DNA of 5,263 bases from an uncultured cyanobacterium. GTDB lineage: Bacteria; Cyanobacteriota; Vampirovibrionia; Gastranaerophilales; Gastranaerophilaceae. The translations under genes were made by a program, and so were the position numbers. The DNA is taken from NCBI GenBank assembly GCA_945836835.1, contig CAMAML010000109.1, positions 1 through 5,263 on the forward strand, read 5' to 3'. The notes under the pieces are model-generated. The model was not told where the DNA came from. It searched no databases and worked only from the letters and a program-made list of their open reading frames with translations. This document shows positions 1 to 5,263 of this stretch, one piece after another. How positions within the stretch are numbered: the stretch's first letter is position 1; each line of letters begins with the position of its first letter.

Positions 1-18
1 CACCCACATAAATCTTTA

Positions 19-1002
19 TCAAGTGGTTTTGAGAATTTTGTTTAAAATTTTTATTATCTCGTCGTAGTTTTCTTCCGTAACCAACGCCCCGCGGGCTTTT
101 GCCGCATTCTTTATCCCCGAAATATAACAAGCGTAGAACTTTCTGAAAAATTTTATCCCGAAAAGTTCGCCCCTGAGGTTTATTTCTTCGTCCAAGTGGG
201 TTTTGAGCATACAGATTTTTTCTTCCAAGGTCGGTACGGGAAGTCTTTCGCCAGTTGCTAGGAAATGTTCTATCCTGTATATCAAAGTCGGGTCGCCCAT
301 CGACGCACGCCCGACGGCTACGCCGTCGGCTTCTGACAGTTCAAGGCATTTTTCGGCCTCCTCAATGGTCGTTATGTCCCCGTTTGCAAACACGGGGATG
401 TCTACGTTTCGTTTTAAATCCCGTATCTTTGCCCAGTCGGCATGCCCGCCGTAAAACTGCGCACGGGTTCTTGCGTGAAGGGTGATAAATTCCGCTCCCG
501 CCTCCTGCATCTGTTGTCCGAATTCCACGTAATTCATGGCATCAGAAGTATACCCAAGTCGAAATTTTACACTGACGGGCTTATCGGTTCCTTCCTTTAC
601 GGCTTGAACCAAGTCCGCCGCAAGCGAAGGATTTTTCATCAAAGCACATCCGTCCTGACCTTTGACGACTTTGTTTACGGGGCAACCCATGTTAATGTCT
701 ATCATATCGGCTTTTGCCGAAAGAAACTCTGCCGCCGATTTCATCAGGTGCGGTTTATGACCGCTTATCTGGAAGTTTATGGGGTGGTGGTTGTCGTCGA
801 TTTTGGAAATCTCCGTTTCTTTGACCTGTGCCAGAAACTCCGAGCTTATCATCTCGGTTGTGAGCAGGCAGTTTTTGGAATACCTTCTCACCAAACTTCT
901 CAAAACGTAGTCCGTTATCCCCGCCATCGGGGCGAGCGAAACACGGCTTTTTATAAGTTCCGAAACTCTTGATTGTTTTTGTTTAAGGGGTTGGGTTTGC
1001 AT
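19..1002 (-). CDS. dusB: tRNA-dihydrouridine synthase, DusB/NifR3 type
   Basis: FMN-dependent enzyme that reduces specific uridines in the tRNA D-loop to dihydrouridine, using NAD(P)H, in the cytoplasm. Visible in the 327-residue product: the FMN-barrel opening APMAGITD (24-31), DINMGCP (102-108) with the family's catalytic cysteine at Cys107, KFRLG (146-150), HARTR (176-180), ANGDI (206-210) and the phosphate-binding GVAVGRASMGDP (227-238). A C-terminal helical tRNA-binding domain follows (about 245-327), including FRKFY. The length fits DusB (about 320 residues), and the DINMGCP and GRASMGDP stretches resemble DusB more than DusA or DusC; the subclass is an inference. The ATG at 1000-1002 is the start because an in-frame TAA lies 9 bases upstream (1009-1011). 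The gene overlaps the end of the TPR gene by 20 bases, so it is probably the second gene of that operon. No key residue appears to be missing. Confidence 0.95.
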   Translation of the reverse strand: MQTQPLKQKQSRVSELIKSRVSLAPMAGITDYVLRSLVRRYSKNCLLTTEMISSEFLAQVKETEISKIDDNHHPINFQISGHKPHLMKSAAEFLSAKADMIDINMGCPVNKVVKGQDGCALMKNPSLAADLVQAVKEGTDKPVSVKFRLGYTSDAMNYVEFGQQMQEAGAEFITLHARTRAQFYGGHADWAKIRDLKRNVDIPVFANGDITTIEEAEKCLELSEADGVAVGRASMGDPTLIYRIEHFLATGERLPVPTLEEKICMLKTHLDEEINLRGELFGIKFFRKFYACYISGIKNAAKARGALVTEENYDEIIKILNKILKTT

Positions 1003-3106
1003 ATTGCTTTAATTCCTCCGAGCGGGCTTTTGCGTACTCTTTATACTCATCATCGGGTGCTGCGGATTTTGCGTAAGCTAAATAATACCCGTACGCCTCT
1101 TTGTATTTGCCCAAATTGTCATAGTCTATCCCGAGCATATAATTTACAATTTGCAAATCCGCGATGTTTGAGGTCAAAACCTTTTTATAATCGGTTATTG
1201 CGGCGGTGAGATTGTTTTTTGCGTCGTAAATCATTGCTCTATAGTACCTTGCGTAGGCGTTTTCGCTATCCTCCGATATAACCTGATTTAAAACAGATAA
1301 ACTTTCGTCGTATTTTTGTGCGTCGAAAAGCGAAATTGCCGTATTCAGGTTGTTTGAATTATTGGTTTCCCGAATGCTTGCAAGCAGTTGTTGTGCGTCT
1401 TTGTGGTTTTTGTTTATGAGTAAGGCTTTTTGTGCGTACGCCTCAGCTGAGTCTAAATCCTCGGCGTCAGCGTACAAAGACGCTATATAGTATGCAATGT
1501 TTGCATCGGTCGGTTTTAACTCAAGTGCTTTTTTATAGTATTTTATTGCATTTTGTCTGTCGTCCATGTTTTGGTAAGCAGATGCAACCGCAAGCAAGGT
1601 GTCCGAAGTCGGCGGGTCAATCTTCAAATACGCCTGTATTGCGTTTGCGTAATCCTTGTTATTAAAATATTCCGCCGCAATATCAAGTTTCTTGTTTAAG
1701 GCGTTTTCTTTAATGTTGTTTAAGGTTTCGGTGATAAGCGTATTATTCGGAAATTTACTCTTTGCGGCGATGAGGGTTGTTATTGCCAAATCCTCTTTTT
1801 GCTGTTGGGATTGAGCTATAGCAAGGTTTGTGTAAATTTCGCCCGTCTTATCTTTGTCCAAAATCGACGAGTAAACCAAAATCGCGTCGTCAAATTTATT
1901 GTTTTTGTGCAACTCGAGTGCATAATCGTAGAGCATGCCGGTAGTATCAAGTCCGGCACCGTTCTTTTTTACGTACTCGATAAATTGCGAGGTCGGCATG
2001 GTGGTCTTTGCAACGTTAAACAACTCGTTTTGAGCAATTACGTTGTTCGGATCGGATGATAGAATTTTTTTGTAGATTTCCTGAGCTTTTTTTGTGTTCC
2101 CGAGAGCCGCTTCACATTGAGCTTTATACAAATTTGCACTGACGTTTGTCGGGGCGATAATGAGAACGGAATCGTAAATCACGATTGCGGTTTTGTAGTC
2201 CCCTTTTTGCTGGTAAAGAGTTCCGAGGTTTATCCGAGTGTTAAGGTTTGATGGGTTTAAGCTCTCTGATTTTTTGTAGTATGCAAGTGCCTCGTCGTAT
2301 TTTTCCTGTTTCTGTAAGATTGCCCCCATATTTGCGTTTAAGTCCGCGTCGGAGGGGCTGTCCTCAAGTTTTTTCTTATAAATTCTCTCGAGCGAATACA
2401 GAACGTCTTTACTCACGTCTCCGTGGGATAAGATTGCGTTGTATTCCTGCACAGCCTCTTCTTCAGAACCGTTTTTGTCAAGAAGTTTTGCAAGCGAAAG
2501 TCTTAAAGAAGTGTCTGAAGGGGAAAGTTTTACGGCGGTTTTATAGTATTCTATCGCCTTTGGTTCGTTTCCTAAAATCTTCATTATGTCTCCAATTTGG
2601 GTGTAAGCGTCTTTTACGAGTACCTTATCGGAAAACGCTTGCGAAAACTCATACCCCGCCGCCGCAAATTCGCCGTCCGCACGGAGTTTTTTTGCATACT
2701 CGTAACGGGATGCAGGGTCTTTCTTGAAGTTTGGCAACATCGAAAGGCAAGCGTTAAGATTTTGCTTAACCTGTCCGACAATCGAGGATTGCTGTGCCGC
2801 ATCGGCTCTCGGGTACATCGTCATATAAAATAATGCACTCCTGTAATCATTTGCGGCTTGTTCGTATTTTTTTTCGTTTTGAGCGTAGTTATGCCCGCTT
2901 GCAAGGTATGCGTTTATAATCTGTATTCTTGCGGAATTGTCAAGATAATTTATCCTCAGTGCATTCTTAAACTCCACAATCGCACTTGCGTATTGGTAAT
3001 TCTCGAGATACTGCGTCCCAAGGTCAAAGTGTTCCTTGAACCCGTTTGCCTGAACCGATTGAGCAAAAGCCAATGCACACAATATTATTACTGCCTGTTT
3101 TTTCAT
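983..3106 (-). CDS. Exported tetratricopeptide repeat (TPR) protein
   Basis: Predicted 707-residue secreted or periplasmic scaffold protein; the partner is unknown. It opens with a Sec signal peptide (MKK, a hydrophobic core, then SVQA before NG), with likely cleavage after residue 20. The rest is helical TPR units of about 34 residues. Clear ones lie near 165-198, 255-287, 289-321, 323-355, 501-534, 535-568, 616-648 and 650-683, with typical Ala/Gly, Tyr and Pro positions such as AIEYYKTAVKLSPSD and AIKYYKKALELKPTD. Units between 360 and 500 and near the N-terminus are more degenerate. No enzymatic domain or membrane anchor is visible. I chose the ATG at 3104-3106: AGAGGG sits 6 bases upstream and the signal peptide then starts MKK. 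An in-frame GTG at 3122-3124 would add MKRGFS and place that Shine-Dalgarno inside the gene. It is the first gene of a unit with dusB. TPR proteins of this shape often assist envelope assembly or protein complexes, but nothing here identifies the process. Confidence 0.93.
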   Translation of the reverse strand: MKKQAVIILCALAFAQSVQANGFKEHFDLGTQYLENYQYASAIVEFKNALRINYLDNSARIQIINAYLASGHNYAQNEKKYEQAANDYRSALFYMTMYPRADAAQQSSIVGQVKQNLNACLSMLPNFKKDPASRYEYAKKLRADGEFAAAGYEFSQAFSDKVLVKDAYTQIGDIMKILGNEPKAIEYYKTAVKLSPSDTSLRLSLAKLLDKNGSEEEAVQEYNAILSHGDVSKDVLYSLERIYKKKLEDSPSDADLNANMGAILQKQEKYDEALAYYKKSESLNPSNLNTRINLGTLYQQKGDYKTAIVIYDSVLIIAPTNVSANLYKAQCEAALGNTKKAQEIYKKILSSDPNNVIAQNELFNVAKTTMPTSQFIEYVKKNGAGLDTTGMLYDYALELHKNNKFDDAILVYSSILDKDKTGEIYTNLAIAQSQQQKEDLAITTLIAAKSKFPNNTLITETLNNIKENALNKKLDIAAEYFNNKDYANAIQAYLKIDPPTSDTLLAVASAYQNMDDRQNAIKYYKKALELKPTDANIAYYIASLYADAEDLDSAEAYAQKALLINKNHKDAQQLLASIRETNNSNNLNTAISLFDAQKYDESLSVLNQVISEDSENAYARYYRAMIYDAKNNLTAAITDYKKVLTSNIADLQIVNYMLGIDYDNLGKYKEAYGYYLAYAKSAAPDDEYKEYAKARSEELKQYANPTP
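1015..1019 (-). promoter_or_regulatory. Ribosome binding site of dusB
   Basis: The minus strand reads GGAGG here, inside the last codons of the TPR gene. It is a near-perfect Shine-Dalgarno, but 12 bases separate it from the dusB ATG, longer than the usual 5-9. Because it lies within translated sequence, ribosomes finishing the TPR gene would pass over it and stop 15-17 bases past the dusB start codon, a geometry compatible with translational coupling. Confidence 0.55.
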
Positions 3107-3112
3107 TGAAAA

Positions 3113-3118
3113 CCCTCT
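3113..3118 (-). promoter_or_regulatory. Ribosome binding site deciding the TPR gene start
   Basis: The minus strand reads AGAGGG, 6 bases before the ATG at 3104-3106. Ideal spacing makes this ATG the start rather than the in-frame GTG 18 bases further upstream, which has no comparable Shine-Dalgarno before it. Confidence 0.75.
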
Positions 3119-3130
3119 TTTCACAACAAT

Positions 3131-3159
3131 ATATTAATACAATAATGTTTTTTTGTATA
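3131..3159 (-). promoter_or_regulatory. Candidate sigma-70-type promoter for the TPR-dusB operon
   Basis: On the minus strand a TATACA box (3154-3159, 4 of 6 matches to TTGACA) and a TAATAT box (3131-3136, 4 of 6 matches to TATAAT) are separated by exactly 17 bases. Transcription would start near 3124, leaving a leader of roughly 18 bases that contains the AGAGGG site. The region is almost entirely A+T, so chance matches are likely and other -10 choices such as TATATT overlap it. Confidence 0.4.
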
Positions 3160-3213
3160 TATTCTTTCGGGTATTCGGCTTAACAATTCAATACAATTAG
3201 AAAGTTTTATTCC

Positions 3214-3237
3214 AAAAAACAGCAAAAAATTTTTTTT
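3214..3237. other. Phased A-tracts (probable DNA bend) in the divergent intergenic region
   Basis: Two A6 runs start at 3214 and 3224, exactly 10 bases apart, and the second continues directly into a T8 run (3230-3237). A-tracts repeated at helical spacing are known to curve DNA. The tract occupies the place where the -35 box of the rightward promoter would be expected, so it may act as an UP-like or architectural element. The sequence shows the phasing; the role is inferred. Confidence 0.45.
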
Positions 3238-3244
3238 CGGGGTT

Positions 3245-3250
3245 TATAAT
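3245..3250 (+). promoter_or_regulatory. -10 box (TATAAT) of the rightward gene, implying a leaderless transcript
   Basis: A perfect TATAAT ends 7 bases before the ATG at 3258. Initiation typically falls about 7 bases after the -10 box, placing the transcript start at or within a base or two of the ATG. No TTGACA-like box is present at 16-18 bases upstream; that position is filled by A-tracts. There is also no Shine-Dalgarno between 3235 and 3257, which agrees with a leaderless or very short leader. Confidence 0.45.
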
Positions 3251-3257
3251 TTGTGTT

Positions 3258-5147
3258 ATGAAATTAACTTCGGTAAACAGTATAATTTTTGGTTTCAATA
3301 ATAACCCCTTGAACGTCAATAATCACGCACAAAAACGCCCCGTACGGATTATTCCGTCGTTAGCCTGCGATACGGTAAGTTTCGGGGCGATGAAAAAAAG
3401 TGAGTTTGAGTCGTTGGAGCTTGCCGTCGTTGAAAAATACAAACTCCCGATAGAAAAATTTAATTCAAAAAAAGACTTGGCAAAATATTCCCAAAAAGGG
3501 TTGGAAAGCCTCCAAACCCTGCCGCTTAAGGGAAAGAGTTCCGATACGGAGAATTTACGCAAACAAATTCTTACGGAATGGAGGAAGTTTTTCAAAAACA
3601 ATTCGGAAAAATATCCTGCTTATATAGCATTTTTGGTAATGAAAGGGCTTTACGAGAACCTAAAAGAGGACAATGACAGACTACCGCCTCAGCTTGATGT
3701 CGGAGTTTTGGATAAAACCCTTGAAAAAATTAAAGTCGGGTTTGAAAAGGACAAACATTTTTCTTACGGGTTTTCAAACATGTACCGAAAAAATTTAACG
3801 GAAGAAATGCTTGAAAACTCTTTTGCCGCAAAAGAAAAAACGGGCTGGATACTAATCCCGTCGAAAAGCCATGCTCCCGAAAATTTTGCCCAAAACGTTG
3901 AACGATTGCGTGCATTGTCATATTCGACGTGGTGTACGGCGAACACGGCAGGAAAACACCACCTTGAACTCGGGGATTTTCACTTTTACGTAGTTGACGG
4001 GGTTACGCAGGTGGTCTTGAGAATGTTTGACGGAAAGGTTGCGGAAATAGAAGGGATAAAAAACGATTGGTCAATTCCTCCGAAATTTTTGGACGAGATT
4101 ACCTCATATATGAAAGAGGTCAAGCTTCAGCCAAATGATGATGTGAAGGTGAAAATGCAGGAAGCAATCCGTAAAAAAGAGGATAGAATTAAAAGAATAA
4201 ACAACTTTAAAGAATTGTTTAAAAATGCGGATAAAAATAATCCGTTGGAAGTTTTTCCGCTGCTGGGAATTGAGGTTGAAGTATTAACAAACGGAAAACT
4301 TGAATTGAGCGAATATGCACCGCCCGAGAAAGATATAAGTTTTAAAGATGTAGGGCTTGACGAATACAAGTTGTTTGAAAATGTTGAAAAAATCTGCGGG
4401 GATGCGGACTTTTCTAATTCCGATCTCAAAGAATTTTCTACCCTTAAATACATAGAAGGGGATGCAAACTTTTCAAACTCCAATATCAAAAATTTGGGAT
4501 CTTTACTTGAAATTCAAGGAAACGCTAACTTTAATCAGTCAAGGGTAAAGGATTTTGGCAGTTTGCGGTTTGCGGGAGCATGCGACTTTTCGGGGTGTTA
4601 TATTGACAGCTTGAATAACCTCACATCGATTGCGGGAAGAGCTAATTTTGAAGGTGCAACAATCAGGGATTTGGGTAATCTTAAATATACCGACGATTGT
4701 AATTTCCATAATGCAAAAATTAGAAGTTTGTGCAAACTTGAACAAATCAACGGTCATGCAAACTTTACCGACTCCAAAATCGAAGATTTGGGAAACTTGA
4801 CTTATATACAAGGTAATGCCACATTTAGTAATTCGAGAATAAAATCATTGAAAAAACTCGAAGAAATCGGCGGAAACGCAGATTTCTCAAATTCTCACGT
4901 CAATGACCTCGAAAATCTTCAAAGAATTGGCGGTGAGGCAATATTTGGATCCTCCGATGTCGTAAGTCTCAAGAAGCTGAAATCAATCGGCGGAGATGTC
5001 GATTTCACAAATTCGATTGTGGAGGATTTGGGCGAACTCTATTTCATCGGCGGTTCAACTACCTTGACCGGCTCATGCCTTTCTCGGGAAATGATTGTGA
5101 AGATTGTAAACATAGCCAAGGACAGTAAATCCGATAAAAATCGATAA
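3258..5147 (+). CDS. Uncharacterised protein: DTVSFG N-terminus, TWCTA-motif domain and C-terminal 20-residue repeat solenoid
   Basis: Function not recognised. The 629-residue product has no signal peptide or membrane segment. Residues 1-44 are low-complexity and Asn-rich, with IIFGF (9-13) and DTVSFG (38-43), a short N-terminal signature I recall from many Gastranaerophilales proteins. Residues 45-190 are charged and mostly helical. About 195-290 looks like a compact alpha/beta domain: GWILIPS (196-202), TWCTA (224-228), a GDFHFYVV strand (239-246) and a VAEIEGIKN strand (261-269). I recall similar Trp-Cys-Thr segments in phage and gut-bacterial proteins, and the strand pattern faintly recalls PcfJ-like proteins, but I cannot assign a family. 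A Lys-rich linker (about 291-330) leads to eleven 20-residue repeats (381-598) and a 31-residue C-terminal cap. The ATG at 3258 is kept because the N-terminal signature would be lost from the next Met (45); it lacks a Shine-Dalgarno and sits 7 bases after a TATAAT. The gene appears monocistronic and divergent from the TPR operon. The repeats suggest a binding role, with the TWCTA domain as a possible active or interaction module; both are inference. Confidence 0.92.
   Translation: MKLTSVNSIIFGFNNNPLNVNNHAQKRPVRIIPSLACDTVSFGAMKKSEFESLELAVVEKYKLPIEKFNSKKDLAKYSQKGLESLQTLPLKGKSSDTENLRKQILTEWRKFFKNNSEKYPAYIAFLVMKGLYENLKEDNDRLPPQLDVGVLDKTLEKIKVGFEKDKHFSYGFSNMYRKNLTEEMLENSFAAKEKTGWILIPSKSHAPENFAQNVERLRALSYSTWCTANTAGKHHLELGDFHFYVVDGVTQVVLRMFDGKVAEIEGIKNDWSIPPKFLDEITSYMKEVKLQPNDDVKVKMQEAIRKKEDRIKRINNFKELFKNADKNNPLEVFPLLGIEVEVLTNGKLELSEYAPPEKDISFKDVGLDEYKLFENVEKICGDADFSNSDLKEFSTLKYIEGDANFSNSNIKNLGSLLEIQGNANFNQSRVKDFGSLRFAGACDFSGCYIDSLNNLTSIAGRANFEGATIRDLGNLKYTDDCNFHNAKIRSLCKLEQINGHANFTDSKIEDLGNLTYIQGNATFSNSRIKSLKKLEEIGGNADFSNSHVNDLENLQRIGGEAIFGSSDVVSLKKLKSIGGDVDFTNSIVEDLGELYFIGGSTTLTGSCLSREMIVKIVNIAKDSKSDKNR
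4398..5051 (+). repeat. Eleven tandem 20-residue coding repeats (leucine-rich/pentapeptide-like hybrid)
   Basis: Residues 381-598 divide into eleven units of 20 residues (units 3 and 5 have 19). The consensus is G, N/D, A, N/D, F, S, N, S, any, I/V, two any, L, two any, L, two any, I, any. The first half resembles the A-(D/N)-F core of pentapeptide repeats; the second half has the L-x-x-L-x-x-I spacing of leucine-rich repeats. Units start at residues 381, 401, 421, 440, 460, 479, 499, 519, 539, 559 and 579. From unit 3 to 11 the second half alternates: odd units carry D-L/F-G/E-x-L, even units carry S-L-x-x-L. Codons differ between units, so the array is diverged rather than a recent expansion. 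One coil of a beta-solenoid per unit is the natural structural reading, by inference. Confidence 0.9.
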
Positions 5148-5166
5148 CGCCTGATTAATTAAAGGG

Positions 5167-5191
5167 TTTCAAGGGAGCTTATCTCTTGAAA
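5167..5191 (+). terminator. Imperfect hairpin after the repeat-protein gene; weak terminator candidate
   Basis: Arms TTTCAAGGGA (5167-5176) and TCTCTTGAAA (5182-5191) form a 10-base-pair stem with one G-U pair and a GCTTA loop, starting 19 bases after the stop codon. It is not followed by a run of T (next bases TTGTAAGG), so intrinsic termination would be inefficient. It could instead be an mRNA-stabilising or processing hairpin. Confidence 0.35.
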
Positions 5192-5208
5192 TTGTAAGGC
5201 AATATTTT

Positions 5209-5263
5209 ATGAAGATATTTTTACAAAATAATTGTAAATTTTTAATTAAATTTGTCGAAATTG
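5209..5263 (+). CDS. Possible start of a further gene, cut by the window edge
   Basis: An ATG at 5209 opens a frame that stays open through 18 codons to the end of the window (MKIFLQNNCKFLIKFVEI). AAGG at 5196-5199 lies 9 bases upstream as a modest Shine-Dalgarno. It would be the second gene after the repeat protein, on the same strand, 61 bases downstream of its stop. The stretch is very AT-rich and too short for coding evidence. An A/T hairpin (5220-5226 with 5232-5238) followed by T5 overlaps it and could instead be a terminator, so this call is tentative. Confidence 0.25.
   Translation, partial: MKIFLQNNCKFLIKFVEI

Noticed and set aside
1..18. Start of a third minus-strand gene downstream of dusB (ATG at 7-9)
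   Set aside because: Only three codons are visible and there is no Shine-Dalgarno before them; nothing can be supported.
442..972. Plus-strand open frame of 176 codons opposite dusB
   Set aside because: It is fully antisense to a gene with intact conserved motifs, and its translation is rich in Arg/His/Cys with no recognisable domain: a shadow frame.
2248..2727. Plus-strand open frame of 159 codons opposite the TPR gene
   Set aside because: Its composition (Arg, Leu, Pro, Cys-rich) is typical of the complement of a TPR coding frame; no ribosome site or domain was seen.
3062..3106. Lipoprotein signal in the TPR protein (early Cys in IILCA)
   Set aside because: The residue before the Cys is Leu, not Gly/Ala/Ser, and the Cys is too close to the N-terminus; the SVQA-NG signal-peptidase I site fits better.
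3107..3124. Six-residue N-terminal extension of the TPR protein from a GTG start
   Set aside because: AGAGGG lies between the GTG and the ATG at 3106, ideally placed for the ATG, and the signal peptide is normal when it begins at MKK.
3243..3258. Bacteroidetes-type -7 promoter element (TAnnTTTG)
   Set aside because: The sequence TATAATTTG misses the required spacing by one base and matches the general TATAAT box perfectly; the two minus-strand genes also have strong Shine-Dalgarno sites, unlike typical Bacteroidetes genes.
4575..4736. Metal-binding or disulfide site from Cys442, Cys447, Cys481 and Cys492 in the repeats
   Set aside because: The cysteines occur in only two units at inconsistent positions (3 and 8; 3 and 14), and the protein appears cytoplasmic; no recognisable cluster pattern.
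5220..5243. A/T-only hairpin (7-base stem, AATAA loop) followed by T5
   Set aside because: The stem has one G-C pair and would be very unstable; in such AT-rich sequence this is expected by chance, so it is not listed as a terminator.

Overview
This is an AT-rich bacterial window using the standard genetic code. It holds three complete protein genes in two divergent transcription units, and possibly the first codons of a fourth gene at the right edge. The best lineage guess is the gut Melainabacteria/Gastranaerophilales (Vampirovibrionia). It rests mainly on the N-terminus of the rightward protein: a short Asn-rich stretch ending in DTVSFG, a pattern I recall from many uncharacterised proteins of that group. 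This is recollection plus inference, not a database result; other AT-rich gut bacteria remain possible.

Left part (19-3106, minus strand): a two-gene unit read right to left. The first gene encodes an exported protein of about 707 residues, made almost entirely of tetratricopeptide repeats behind a signal peptide. The second encodes a tRNA-dihydrouridine synthase of the DusB/NifR3 type with its key motifs intact. The two genes overlap by 20 bases, so they are probably co-transcribed, and the dus ribosome binding site lies inside the TPR coding region. No functional link between them is evident beyond the shared transcript.

Middle (3107-3257): a divergent intergenic region. Leftward it carries a plausible sigma-70-type promoter and a good Shine-Dalgarno for the TPR gene. 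Rightward it has two A6 tracts spaced 10 bases apart, running into a T8 tract, and then a perfect TATAAT only 7 bases before the ATG of the rightward gene. There is no Shine-Dalgarno, so that message may be leaderless or nearly so.

Right part (3258-5147, plus strand): a 629-residue protein of unknown function, the most unusual item here. It has the DTVSFG N-terminal segment, a helical region, a compact domain centred on a TWCTA motif, a Lys-rich linker, and a C-terminal array of eleven 20-residue repeats that look like a cross between leucine-rich and pentapeptide-type repeats. From the third repeat onward two repeat types alternate strictly, giving a roughly 40-residue super-period. Beyond it, 5148-5263 holds an imperfect hairpin and a possible start of a further plus-strand gene.

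No RNA gene, insertion sequence, CRISPR array or integration site was seen.
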